A stretch of DNA of 37,282 nucleotides from Lachnospiraceae bacterium. GTDB taxonomy: Bacteria > Bacillota > Clostridia > Lachnospirales > Lachnospiraceae. Location: positions 1-37,282 of the forward strand of contig JAILRO010000067.1 of NCBI GenBank assembly GCA_024698145.1, in the 5' to 3' direction. The translations under genes were made by a program, and so were the position numbers. Under the pieces are notes generated by a model that worked only from the letters and a program-made list of their open reading frames with translations, ran no database searches and had not been told where the DNA came from. This document shows positions 7,248 through 15,810 of this stretch, in pieces; positions within the stretch are counted from its first letter, which is position 1, and every line of letters starts with the position of its first letter.

Positions 7248-9116
7248 CTATTTTCTATTTTCGTTATCCCAGAAATACACGATAACCGGATCTCCAACCT
7301 CAAAGTTCTGATATAAAGTTTTTGCCAGGTCAAGAGGAAGGTTAACGCAACCGTGAGAACCACTGTAATAATAAATGCTTCCACCATAAGCACTTCTCCA
7401 ACCTGCAGCATCGTGAAGTCCTTGTCCACCGTTAAACTGAAGCCAATAAGTTACCGGTGACTCATACTCATACTCGTACTTTGTAACTTCTTTTTTTACT
7501 TTTTTACCTTTTTTGTTCTTCTTAACCTCTGTCTTTGTAACCGGCTTCTTCTCACCACGAAGTACGGTAGGACTAAGCTTATCCTGAATCTCATAAAGTC
7601 CTGTATCTGTACCGTGTCCTGCCGATTCGTTACCGGAAACACAATCTCCCTCGGCAATCTTCTTACCGTCTTTGTATGCGATTACACGCTGCTCGGAAAG
7701 ATTAACCTCAACGTAAGTATCTCCGATATCATTTTCACCAATAAGTGACTTACCCTTACTGTCAAATGTAGCCTCTACAGTCGATGACTTACCTGCTGTA
7801 AGCGCACTGTATAAATCAGCTTTGGTCTTTTCCTGATTAAGAACGTATCCAAATGCTTTACCCTTTGTTGTAATTACTCTGTTACCAAAAGAAGTTGTGA
7901 ACTTTCTTTCCTTATCAAGTGAATCATACTTGTCTGCAAGTTCCTTAACGTAATTATCAACTTTAGATTTGGAAATCTCGTACTCATCGCCCTTCTTTTC
8001 AAGAACAGCTTCATATAATTCCATACCCGGCTCTAATAAAAGATCATCCATCTGGATTTTGATTTCATATTGAGCATACTCATTCTTACCTTCTAATTCC
8101 TTCGCAAGTGCTTCATCATCAGAATGAACCTTAGGAAGCTTGTAACAACCTGCTTCAACAAGATTAAGAGTTGCCTGAACTGTTGAAAGGCTGTTATGTA
8201 ATGCCTTATCAAAACTTTCCTCTTTGACTGTCGAACCCATAACCTCTTTGATGATTGCGAACTTTCCGTCCTCTACACCAACGTATGCGTCAGCCGGTTT
8301 AACCATTTTCTTCTCATCAAGAATTGATAACTTAGATACAATATCAGTAAGCTTATCTTCATTCCATGTAGCTGAAGCATTAACAGTATAATCATGATGA
8401 TTAAACATATTCACAAACCAAAGTGCAGGCTCCTGCTGTTTGAATATATCCGAAAATGAATCATTTACAGTAATTTTAGCATCGATATCGTCTGCAGAAA
8501 TAACTATATCGTCAGAATCAATCGGCTCGATAGTTAACTTGTAGTCTTTGTAGAAATTATCAAGAACAATCTGCGCCACGTCGCTGTTCATGTTTGACAC
8601 GTTCAAGCCGTTAATAGCTACATCCTGATAAAAGTGTCCTGAAAAATATATAAATCCGGAAATATAAGCAATTATTAACAATGAGGCAACAATACCAATA
8701 GCTATAAGAGGGCCTTTTCCACTTTTCTTACCTATATCGGTAACGACAACCGGCGAATCCTCAACCTTTTTATCGTCAGCTTTCTTTTCTGATTCCGGCT
8801 TCTTCTCAACCTTCTTATCAGTCTCTGAAGCCTTCTTTTCTTCCGGCTTCTTCTCAACTTTCTTGTCAGCTTCAGAAGGCTTCTTATCCTCGACCTTCTT
8901 ATCTTCTTTCTTATCAGCTTCGGAAGGCTTCTTATCTTCTACCTTCTTATCAGCTTCAGGTTTCTTATCAACCTTTTCCTCTTTCTTAATAGATTCAGCT
9001 TCCTTATCAACCTTCTTGTCTTTGATGTCATCGAAACTTTCGATAACAACATCTTCTGTGCTCATCTTGTTTTCTTCTTTGCTCATTTTCTCATCCATTT
9101 CCTTATTTTTATTCAT
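7248..9116 (-). CDS. Membrane-anchored L,D-transpeptidase (YkuD) with charged low-complexity N-terminus
   Basis: Predicted to cross-link peptidoglycan stems through L,D bonds. The 622-residue protein has a Lys/Glu/Asp-rich cytoplasmic tail (about residues 33-120) made of imperfect KKVEDKKPSEAD-like units, one membrane helix (about 135-159), a peptidoglycan-binding/stalk region of the PG_binding_4 type (about 170-460) and a C-terminal YkuD domain. Its catalytic motif GSHGCVNL is intact, with His588 and Cys590. The domain opens with VEVNLSEQRVIAYKDG, and a Lys-rich loop (KKNKKGKKVKKE) is inserted within it. Start choice is uncertain: the ATG at 9116 has only a weak GGA upstream, and ATGs at 9098 and 9083 are possible. 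It follows the phosphoesterase by about 20 nt and precedes punA by 12 nt, so all are likely co-transcribed. Confidence 0.87.
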   Translation of the reverse strand: MNKNKEMDEKMSKEENKMSTEDVVIESFDDIKDKKVDKEAESIKKEEKVDKKPEADKKVEDKKPSEADKKEDKKVEDKKPSEADKKVEKKPEEKKASETDKKVEKKPESEKKADDKKVEDSPVVVTDIGKKSGKGPLIAIGIVASLLIIAYISGFIYFSGHFYQDVAINGLNVSNMNSDVAQIVLDNFYKDYKLTIEPIDSDDIVISADDIDAKITVNDSFSDIFKQQEPALWFVNMFNHHDYTVNASATWNEDKLTDIVSKLSILDEKKMVKPADAYVGVEDGKFAIIKEVMGSTVKEESFDKALHNSLSTVQATLNLVEAGCYKLPKVHSDDEALAKELEGKNEYAQYEIKIQMDDLLLEPGMELYEAVLEKKGDEYEISKSKVDNYVKELADKYDSLDKERKFTTSFGNRVITTKGKAFGYVLNQEKTKADLYSALTAGKSSTVEATFDSKGKSLIGENDIGDTYVEVNLSEQRVIAYKDGKKIAEGDCVSGNESAGHGTDTGLYEIQDKLSPTVLRGEKKPVTKTEVKKNKKGKKVKKEVTKYEYEYESPVTYWLQFNGGQGLHDAAGWRSAYGGSIYYYSGSHGCVNLPLDLAKTLYQNFEVGDPVIVYFWDNENRK

Positions 9117-9136
9117 CAATCCATGTAAAGAATTGA

Positions 9137-10033
9137 TTAAGTGGTTTCATCGGTATGCTTTAATGTAACCTTGACTATTTCAGGATGATTGTTAACCCTT
9201 ACTTTGATTGTATGGTTACCAAGCCCTCCACTTAAAACCATGTATTTATTTGAATGTTCAAATAATCCTTTGTCATACTCGGGGAAAAGCTTCAACTTCG
9301 GTGATATAACTCCACCAAGAAACGGAATTCTTACAATTCCGCCATGCACATGTCCGGCAAAAGTAAGATCAGCTCCCCAGGCAGCGTAATCTTTGAAATA
9401 TTCCGGATTGTGGGCCAGAAAAATGTTAAAATCGTCGTTGTTACAACAACCAAATCTTTTGCTTAAATGCTTCTTTGGCATTCTAATATCCTTAAGTCTT
9501 GTATAAAGTTTTGGGTTAAGCGTAACACCAAATAAATTAATATGCGAATCATTTCTTGAAACAGTAGTTTTTTCATCGAATAACAAATTAACTTCAGGCA
9601 AGAGCTGTTTTAAGAAAATATCCCACATACTACCATAAGTATCAAGATAACGACTTATTCTAAGTTCATGGTTGCCCATAGAAAAGTAAGTCGGTGCAAC
9701 CAAGGTTAGTTCATTAAGAACATTAGCGGCAACTGTAACATCCGTATTCTTATGCCCCACTAACATATCACCGGTTACAACAATAATATCCGGTGAAAGT
9801 TTTCTAACCTTATCTATAAGCTTCTCATTATTGTTACCAAAAGATGTATTGTGAAGATCCGTAAGATGAGCTATGACAAAACCATCAAACTCCTTAGGAA
9901 TTTTCTTATCTTCTATAACATAACTTGTTATCTTAATTATATGGTTTTCTATGAAACTGATGATTATTACAAATAACAAAATAACCACAAAGATTATACA
10001 TAGAATTTCCAATATATTCAAGCACAAATTCAT
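9137..10033 (-). CDS. Membrane-anchored metallophosphoesterase (calcineurin-like)
   Basis: A 298-residue calcineurin-like phosphoesterase. A long hydrophobic helix (about residues 4-28) anchors it, and the catalytic domain follows. The two-metal site motifs are present: DLHN in AHLTDLHN, GDM in VVTGDM, GNHE in MGNHE, a His in LAHNPE and GHVHGG near the C-terminus. This layout matches the YkuE/YaeI group, whose members have been linked to envelope lipids and UDP-sugar hydrolysis, but the substrate cannot be read from sequence. I chose the ATG at 10033 because AAGGAG sits 6 nt upstream. It starts 14 nt downstream of the carboxypeptidase stop (10048) and precedes the L,D-transpeptidase, which fits an envelope role. 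Confidence 0.85.
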   Translation of the reverse strand: MNLCLNILEILCIIFVVILLFVIIISFIENHIIKITSYVIEDKKIPKEFDGFVIAHLTDLHNTSFGNNNEKLIDKVRKLSPDIIVVTGDMLVGHKNTDVTVAANVLNELTLVAPTYFSMGNHELRISRYLDTYGSMWDIFLKQLLPEVNLLFDEKTTVSRNDSHINLFGVTLNPKLYTRLKDIRMPKKHLSKRFGCCNNDDFNIFLAHNPEYFKDYAAWGADLTFAGHVHGGIVRIPFLGGVISPKLKLFPEYDKGLFEHSNKYMVLSGGLGNHTIKVRVNNHPEIVKVTLKHTDETT

Positions 10034-10047
10034 TAGTGACTCCTTCA

Positions 10048-11250
10048 TCAATCATAAATATTGATATACTTCTTAAACATTTTATCAAGAACATTCTTGT
10101 ATTTTAACTTACCAACAGCTTCCGCTGCAATTATATCAACACTACCTATATCGTTACCATTATCGTAATATTTAACCTTTGCAACTACGTCGCCTTTTTT
10201 GATTGGGGCTTCGGATTTCAAGATAACAAGTTCCTTCGTTATTCCCGAAGTATCGCCTCCGGTTACCACGCAGTTAAATGGTCCCCTTGCATTGACAGTA
10301 ATCTTGTTTTTGACACCGTTGTTTATCTTAATGTGATTATTCCCATCAAGTACCTTATCATCAGTATAGGGTGTGCAACTTAAAAAACCGTAATCCAACA
10401 GTGTTGCAGCATCCTTGTAACGAATGTCTTTGGTCTTTGAACCCATGACAACAGCAATAAGTGTAGTTCCATTTCTAACTGCAGTTGCTGACATTGAGAA
10501 TCCTGCAGCTGATGTATATCCGGTTTTTAAGCCGTTAGCACCTTCGTATTTCTTGAGGAACTTATTAGTATTGGCAAGCCCAAACTCCGAATCGCCTCTG
10601 GCTGTGTGGTGCGTTATCGAGTCCATCCATATTGTCGTATAGTTGGTAACACTTGGATGATTAAGCATAAGTTCTCTTGATAATATTGCAACATCTCTCG
10701 CACTCATCAAATGACCTTCCGCCTCGAGTCCGCATGCATTTTCAAAATGCGAATTAGTCATTCCCAATTCTGCAGCTCTCTGATTCATCATGTCGATAAA
10801 TGTAGGCTCACTGCCACCAATGTACTCAGCCATGGCTGTAGCCGCATCATTAGCAGACGAAACAATCATACACTTCAAAATATCCTCTACACTCTGCTTC
10901 TCACCGGATTCCAAATAAACCTGGCTACCACCCATGCTTGCAGCATGTTCGGATACGGTTATTACGTCATCAAGCGACACTTGTTCAGAATCGATTTTCT
11001 CAAATGCAAGAAGCATTGTCATGAGTTTAGTAACAGACGCAGGCCGTCTGGGTGTATCTGCATCTTTTTCATACAAAACCTTACCGCTGTTAAGTTCCAT
11101 CAAGAGCACCGACGGCGATTCAATATCAAGTTCAACAACATTTTCTTTGTTGGTACCAACCGAAGAATCATCTTCACCTTGTGCCAATGAATAAACGCAA
11201 GGAATCATGGCACACATCAAAACAAATAATAAAAACTTATAAAATCTCAA
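10048..11250 (-). CDS. dacF: D-alanyl-D-alanine carboxypeptidase, PBP5/DacF type
   Basis: A low-molecular-weight penicillin-binding protein that trims the terminal D-Ala of peptidoglycan stems. The 400-residue protein has an N-terminal signal segment (about 4-24), then a class S11 domain with SVTK (Ser72, Lys75), SAN (132-134) and KTG (242-244), followed by a C-terminal PBP5-type beta domain. The last 20 residues are basic and could act as an amphipathic anchor, as in DacF and PBP5. The start is unsettled: a TTG at 11250 keeps the signal peptide, but its AAGG is directly adjacent, and the next ATG would truncate the signal. The symbol dacF rests on the position after deoB and pdp, as in Bacillus; function by sequence alone is only 'D,D-carboxypeptidase'. 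A perfect palindrome lies upstream at 11273-11295. Confidence 0.85.
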   Translation of the reverse strand: MRFYKFLLFVLMCAMIPCVYSLAQGEDDSSVGTNKENVVELDIESPSVLLMELNSGKVLYEKDADTPRRPASVTKLMTMLLAFEKIDSEQVSLDDVITVSEHAASMGGSQVYLESGEKQSVEDILKCMIVSSANDAATAMAEYIGGSEPTFIDMMNQRAAELGMTNSHFENACGLEAEGHLMSARDVAILSRELMLNHPSVTNYTTIWMDSITHHTARGDSEFGLANTNKFLKKYEGANGLKTGYTSAAGFSMSATAVRNGTTLIAVVMGSKTKDIRYKDAATLLDYGFLSCTPYTDDKVLDGNNHIKINNGVKNKITVNARGPFNCVVTGGDTSGITKELVILKSEAPIKKGDVVAKVKYYDNGNDIGSVDIIAAEAVGKLKYKNVLDKMFKKYINIYD

Positions 11251-11272
11251 CCTTAATATAATCCAAACCTTA

Positions 11273-11295
11273 TTTGTATAATTTTATTATACAAA
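11273..11295. promoter_or_regulatory. Perfect 9-bp palindrome upstream of the carboxypeptidase gene
   Basis: TTTGTATAA (11273-11281) and TTATACAAA (11287-11295) are perfect inverted copies around a 5-nt TTTTA centre. On the minus strand a TATAAT (-10-like) lies within it at 11286-11291, but I find no convincing -35 at 16-18 nt. It could be an operator over a promoter or a weak terminator between pdp and dacF. Confidence 0.4.
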
Positions 11296-11320
11296 GTAGA
11301 GATTTATTCATTTTTGTCTA

Positions 11321-12652
11321 TCAAATAACTTCATAAACAATAGGATTCTTATCACACTTCTTATCAGAAACAGAATATGCATTAATGAATCTCTTTGTAG
11401 CGGCTTTAAGCTTGCCCTCATCATTAGCATAGAGTGTCGCAACTGTGTCGTCTGCACTTATTTCATCACCCAAATGCTTGTTAAGGATTATTCCTACCGC
11501 CAAATCAATAACATCTTCTTTTGTTCTTCTACCACCGCCAAGTTCAAGCGATGCCATTCCAACTTCCTGATTATCACACGTTTTCAAATAACCAATTGTT
11601 GAATCAAAAGATGTCGCTTCAAACAAATCTTTACCGGTTACTGTATAACTGTAGTCTGTCTTACACAAAGCACTGTAATCATCAAGACAGGTTGCATCTC
11701 CACCCTGTGCACTTACAAACTCTTTCATTTTAGCAAATGCACTTCCATCATCAATAACACGATTAACCATTTCAAGTGATTCTTTTTCATTATCAGCTTT
11801 GCCTGCTTTAATCAACATATGACATGCCAAAACTTTGGAAACTTCCATAAGTCTTGCCTCGCCGTTACCTTTAAGACAATCAACGGCTTCTGCAACTTCC
11901 AACATATTACCAATATTATTACCAAGCGGTTCATTCATGTCAGTAATTACCGCTGTAACATCCCGACCTGCAAGCTTACCGATTGAAACCATTGTTTCCG
12001 CTAATGCTCTTGCACCTTCAATATCCTTCATAAATGCTCCTGTACCGACCTTAACATCAAGTACAATTGCATCAGCGCCCGCAGCAAGTTTCTTGCTCAT
12101 TATGCTCGCTGCAATAAGCGAAATGTTGTCAACAGTCGCCGTAACATCACGAAGTGCATATATCTTCTTATCAGCCGGCGCAAGATTGGCTGTCTGGCCA
12201 ACAATTGAAAGTCCTACTGTGTTTACTTGATTGATAAATGCTTCCTCGGATATAGAAGTTGAAAACCCCGGTATAGCTTCTAATTTATCAATCGTTCCAC
12301 CTGTATGTCCGAGTCCTCTTCCGCTCATTTTAGCAACAGGAACGCCAAGGCTTGCAAGTATCGGTCCAACTATAAGACTTGTCTTATCACCTACACCGCC
12401 CGTCGAATGTTTGTCTACCTTCCGCCCTTTTATCGCAGACAAATCAAGTCTGTCTCCGCTATCAGCCATAGACATAGTAAGATTCGTTGTTTCTTCAGCA
12501 TTCATGCCCTTAAAGTAGATTGCCATAAGAAGCGCAGACATCTGATAGTCAGGAATACTTCCCTTTGTAAAGCCATCTACGATATATGCAATCTCGTCCT
12601 TATTAAGTACTCCACCGTTTCTTTTTTTCATTATCAAATCGTATGTGTTCAT
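11321..12652 (-). CDS. pdp: Pyrimidine-nucleoside phosphorylase
   Basis: Predicted to cleave uridine, deoxyuridine and thymidine with phosphate to the base and (deoxy)ribose-1-phosphate. At 443 residues it has the normal family length. It begins MNTYDLIMKKRNGG and carries the glycosyltransferase family 3 signature, including KHSTGGVGDKTS, the MSGRGLGHTGGT phosphate-binding stretch and ALRDVTATV. The C-terminal alpha/beta domain is complete, with GGGRRTKED. The Pdp and DeoA (thymidine-specific) groups are close; Pdp is preferred because it is the usual Firmicutes form. A GGAGGG lies upstream of the ATG. It starts 39 nt after the deoB stop, and its ribose-1-phosphate product is the substrate of that neighbour. 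Confidence 0.92.
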   Translation of the reverse strand: MNTYDLIMKKRNGGVLNKDEIAYIVDGFTKGSIPDYQMSALLMAIYFKGMNAEETTNLTMSMADSGDRLDLSAIKGRKVDKHSTGGVGDKTSLIVGPILASLGVPVAKMSGRGLGHTGGTIDKLEAIPGFSTSISEEAFINQVNTVGLSIVGQTANLAPADKKIYALRDVTATVDNISLIAASIMSKKLAAGADAIVLDVKVGTGAFMKDIEGARALAETMVSIGKLAGRDVTAVITDMNEPLGNNIGNMLEVAEAVDCLKGNGEARLMEVSKVLACHMLIKAGKADNEKESLEMVNRVIDDGSAFAKMKEFVSAQGGDATCLDDYSALCKTDYSYTVTGKDLFEATSFDSTIGYLKTCDNQEVGMASLELGGGRRTKEDVIDLAVGIILNKHLGDEISADDTVATLYANDEGKLKAATKRFINAYSVSDKKCDKNPIVYEVI

Positions 12653-12691
12653 AACCCTATCCCTCCATGAATATTGCGTGACATTATCAAT

Positions 12692-13864
12692 TCAAAGTAA
12701 CTTATTCTTTAACGATGTGCCTATATCCGGTTTTTTAACTCCGAAATTCTCCGCAATTGTCGCTCCAAGATCAGCAAAAGTGTCAAGAATCCCAAGATTA
12801 ACAGGTTTTTCCATCTTCTTATGATACATCAGAACAGGTATATATTCTCTTGTATGATCAGTTCCTTTAAATGCAGGATCACAACCATGATCTGCATTGA
12901 TAATCAACAAATCATCATCTTTCATTTTGGCAAGAACTTTATTAAGTTCCTGGTCAAACGCCTCAAGACCACCGGCATAACCTGCCACATCTCGCCTATG
13001 CCCCCATGTAGAATCAAACTCTACAAGATTGGTAAATATAAGTCCCTCATGTTGAGTATCCATGAAATCAAGCGTCTTTTCCATACCGTCTATATTATCT
13101 TTGGTGTGAACACTGTCTCCGATTCCTACCCCACAGAAGATATCATTTATCTTACCAACACCTGTAACTCTGTAACCGGCTTCCTTCATGTAAGAAAGCA
13201 CATTGTCGGTCGTTGGTTTTATAGAATAATCGTGTCTGTTGGATGTTCTTACATACTTGCCATCCTCTTTAATAAATGGTCTTGCAATTACTCTTGCAAC
13301 CTCATGCTCACCCTTAAGTATGTTCCTGGCAATCTCACATATCTCGTAAAGACGTTGAACCGGAATCACATCCTCGTTGGCAGCAATCTGAAAAACAGAA
13401 TCCGCAGATGTGTATATAATAGGATAACCGGTACGAGTATGCTCATCACCAAGTCTGTTGATAATCTCTGTTCCACTTGCTACACAATTGGCAAGGTATC
13501 CTGAAAGACCTGTTTTTTCAAGAAACTCCTGCATTACCTCTTCAGGAAAACCGTTCGGATATGTAGGAAATGCTTTCTTTGTTTCTATACCGACCATTTC
13601 CCAATGTCCTGTTGTTGTGTCTTTTCCGTTTGACAATTCCGAAGCTTTTCCATATGCTCCGATTGGTGTAATATTCGGATTGTATATCGATGTGTTCTCA
13701 ATCGAAAAAAGTCCAAGTTTCGAAAGATTAGTAACATTTAATCCATCGCCGTAGGCATTAACATGACCTAATGTATCTGCACCCACATCACCAAATCTCT
13801 CGGCATCAGGAAGTTCTCCAATTCCAACACTATCCAAAATTATCCATATCACTCTCTTAAACAT
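12692..13864 (-). CDS. deoB: Phosphopentomutase
   Basis: Interconverts (deoxy)ribose-1-phosphate and (deoxy)ribose-5-phosphate, linking nucleoside breakdown to the pentose phosphate pathway. The 390-residue protein is a normal-length alkaline phosphatase superfamily member. It starts MFKRVIWIILDSVGIGELPDA, where the Asp is a metal ligand. The metal and phosphorylation region GKDTTTGHWEM holds the active Thr. Further on, NLVEFDSTWGHRRD and the metal-binding INADHGCDP and TDHTREY stretches are intact. I chose the ATG at 13864 because GGGGG lies 6-8 nt upstream; the frame is open for 46 more codons, but those residues do not resemble the family. It follows the RNase G gene by 22 nt, and pdp follows it. 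Confidence 0.95.
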   Translation of the reverse strand: MFKRVIWIILDSVGIGELPDAERFGDVGADTLGHVNAYGDGLNVTNLSKLGLFSIENTSIYNPNITPIGAYGKASELSNGKDTTTGHWEMVGIETKKAFPTYPNGFPEEVMQEFLEKTGLSGYLANCVASGTEIINRLGDEHTRTGYPIIYTSADSVFQIAANEDVIPVQRLYEICEIARNILKGEHEVARVIARPFIKEDGKYVRTSNRHDYSIKPTTDNVLSYMKEAGYRVTGVGKINDIFCGVGIGDSVHTKDNIDGMEKTLDFMDTQHEGLIFTNLVEFDSTWGHRRDVAGYAGGLEAFDQELNKVLAKMKDDDLLIINADHGCDPAFKGTDHTREYIPVLMYHKKMEKPVNLGILDTFADLGATIAENFGVKKPDIGTSLKNKLL

Positions 13865-13886
13865 ACAAAGCCCCCTTTGCATAATT

Positions 13887-15056
13887 TTATAATTGTACAA
13901 TCTCGTGAAGCGGTCTTTTCTGCTTCTTTCTTGTAATTTCAAAGACATCCAGTCGTGTAATGTCAATAAAATTAGTAGATATCTTATCTTTTGAAAACTC
14001 ACGCCTTAAGCAATCTACAAGAACACGTTTGTTGTCTTCGTTTTTCATGTTGATGAAATCAACCATGATGATGCCCGATAGATTGCGTAACCTTAATTGT
14101 CGAGCTATTTCTTTTGCTGCCTCTAAATTAACCTTAAGTATATGTTTATCCTTATCTCTACCATCAATTGCCTTGCCTGTATTGACATCAATAACGACCA
14201 TCGCTTCTGTCGGCTCAATTATAAGAAAGCCACCGGACTTGAGCCAACATTTTATATTAAGTGCCTTCTTGATGTCTTCCTCCAAACCAAGCAATTTATA
14301 ATATGGACATTCTTCATCATATAACAAAACTTCGACTTCATTCCCGTTATAATATTCAAGCAATTCCTTATATATGCACTCATCATCGGTCTTGATTACT
14401 GAAACTCTGTCTATGCCATAATTCTCAATAAGTGAAATATATTCCGGTTTGCTCTTGTGGACAATACCCGTCTTCTTCTCATAGGTTGCATTACGGATAA
14501 TAGTTTCAAGCTTATCGGCCAACTTCTCATATTCCAAAATAATATCCTTATTGTCCGTATTGTCACAACCGGTTCGAAACACACAGCCAAAATTGTATTC
14601 ATCTCTAGGCTTAATGAGACCCATAAGCTCTTCTCTTCGTTCTTTGTTAACAATCTTTTTGGAAACACCGACGTGTCCATAATTAAGATCAAGAACCACA
14701 TATCGTCCCGTAAGACAAATATTACCGGTAATTTTCGCCTGTTTAAGCTTAATCGGCTCCTGCTCTACCTGAACAAGAATAATATCACTCTCGGCGATTG
14801 AAGGAAGACCGTTCGGCAATTGTCTGTTAGTAACTATATATGGTCTGTTATCAAGAGGAAGATATCCGACATCTTCACCGTCTAACATAACAAATGCAGC
14901 ATTTATATTCTTGACCTTCTTCTGTACCCTGCCAAGATAAATGTTGCCGATTTGAAGATCATTTTCTTCTAGTGGATGACATTCTACAAGCACATCATCT
15001 TCGTACACAAGCAGATATTTAATATCATTTAACTGTGTAATAATAATTCTGTTCAT
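13887..15056 (-). CDS. rng: Ribonuclease E/G family protein (RNase G-like), short form
   Basis: A single-strand endoribonuclease of the RNase E/G family, predicted to act in rRNA maturation and mRNA decay. The 389-residue protein has an S1-like RNA-binding region near residues 35-120 (IGNIYLGRVQKKV, GYLPL) and the DNase I-like catalytic region near the C-terminus. The two catalytic aspartates are visible: D290 in VVIDVNTGK and D333 in IMVDFINM. It ends soon after EITRKKQKRPL. The CPxC zinc link and small dimerisation domain of the E. coli enzymes are absent, so it is about 100 residues shorter than E. coli RNase G. The start follows the DUF2344 stop by 3 nt. Position next to the TIGR03960/DUF2344 genes is a common Clostridia arrangement. 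Confidence 0.9.
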   Translation of the reverse strand: MNRIIITQLNDIKYLLVYEDDVLVECHPLEENDLQIGNIYLGRVQKKVKNINAAFVMLDGEDVGYLPLDNRPYIVTNRQLPNGLPSIAESDIILVQVEQEPIKLKQAKITGNICLTGRYVVLDLNYGHVGVSKKIVNKERREELMGLIKPRDEYNFGCVFRTGCDNTDNKDIILEYEKLADKLETIIRNATYEKKTGIVHKSKPEYISLIENYGIDRVSVIKTDDECIYKELLEYYNGNEVEVLLYDEECPYYKLLGLEEDIKKALNIKCWLKSGGFLIIEPTEAMVVIDVNTGKAIDGRDKDKHILKVNLEAAKEIARQLRLRNLSGIIMVDFINMKNEDNKRVLVDCLRREFSKDKISTNFIDITRLDVFEITRKKQKRPLHEIVQL

Positions 15057-15059
15057 AAA

Positions 15060-15782
15060 TTATTCTATCCTTGTTCCGGTTTCCAACAAAGAAACCAGCT
15101 CTCCATCTTCATTCTTATAATATGTTTCCAATCTGTGAATAGCATAATCGAAACGATTGTATTCCACTCCTGCTTCATTGCATAATGCTTCAATCACAGA
15201 ATCAGGCTTTAAGTTGTATTCGCTTCCGGCCGCAAGGAACATGTATATGGAATCGTCCTTTAATTCCAACTTGTATATTCCATGCTTAATATCTTCAACC
15301 TTTTCATTCTTCTTGGTCTTACGGAAAACTTCGATAGTCTCCTTCTCAAGTAAATGTAAAACTGCAGAAAGAACCTTATCCTTAATGTCTTTATTCACCG
15401 AATTGTCTTCATTAAATGTAATTACATAGTCTGATGCTGCAACTATCGACATAGCCTTCTTCGCTTTCTCTGGAAGAAGAATTACATCTTTGACATATAC
15501 ACCATCAACCATCTGCTCGTTGAATATCTTTACATATTCATCAGATGATATCAGACTATTCATCTGTACATCAAAATACTCACCCTCGCTGGTCACACCA
15601 AGTGCAAGAGGTGCCGCAAAAGACATTAACTGATGTGGTGAAAATCCCTGGGAATAAGCCACATCAACACCTGCACGTTTGAATACCTTTTGAAAGAATC
15701 GCATAAGGTCAAGATGTCCGATGTATTTCAACACTCCACCTTTGGCATATTTAATTCTAATATTATATGTTTCCTCACTCAA
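15060..15782 (-). CDS. Radical SAM-associated DUF2344 protein (TIGR03936 type)
   Basis: A 240-residue protein of the DUF2344 family, which is found beside or fused to B12-binding radical SAM proteins; its biochemical role is not established. Characteristic stretches are RIKYAKGGVLKYIGHLDLMR, AYSQGFSPHQ and the PLALGVTSEGEYFD segment. The start is a TTG at 15782, preceded by AAGGAG at 8-nt spacing; this is the only start giving a normal N-terminus. The frame stays open back to 15929, but that would overlap the radical SAM gene and adds unrelated residues. It lies 28 nt after the TIGR03960 gene and 3 nt before rng, so the three are almost certainly one transcript. Confidence 0.87.
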   Translation of the reverse strand: MSEETYNIRIKYAKGGVLKYIGHLDLMRFFQKVFKRAGVDVAYSQGFSPHQLMSFAAPLALGVTSEGEYFDVQMNSLISSDEYVKIFNEQMVDGVYVKDVILLPEKAKKAMSIVAASDYVITFNEDNSVNKDIKDKVLSAVLHLLEKETIEVFRKTKKNEKVEDIKHGIYKLELKDDSIYMFLAAGSEYNLKPDSVIEALCNEAGVEYNRFDYAIHRLETYYKNEDGELVSLLETGTRIE

Positions 15783-15810
15783 AATATATATCTCCTTATG
15801 TTGCGCCTTC

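Noticed and set aside
8757-9020. Simple tandem repeat or CRISPR-like array
   Set aside because: The repeats are imperfect and in frame with the L,D-transpeptidase; they encode a charged tail and have no constant repeat with variable spacers.
12821-13504. Plus-strand open frame of 227 codons
   Set aside because: It is antisense to deoB, a clear full-length phosphopentomutase. No ribosome binding site or family motif supports it.
13865-14002. Upstream extension of deoB by 46 codons
   Set aside because: It overlaps the end of rng, does not resemble phosphopentomutase, and a good GGGGG site lies before the ATG at 13864.
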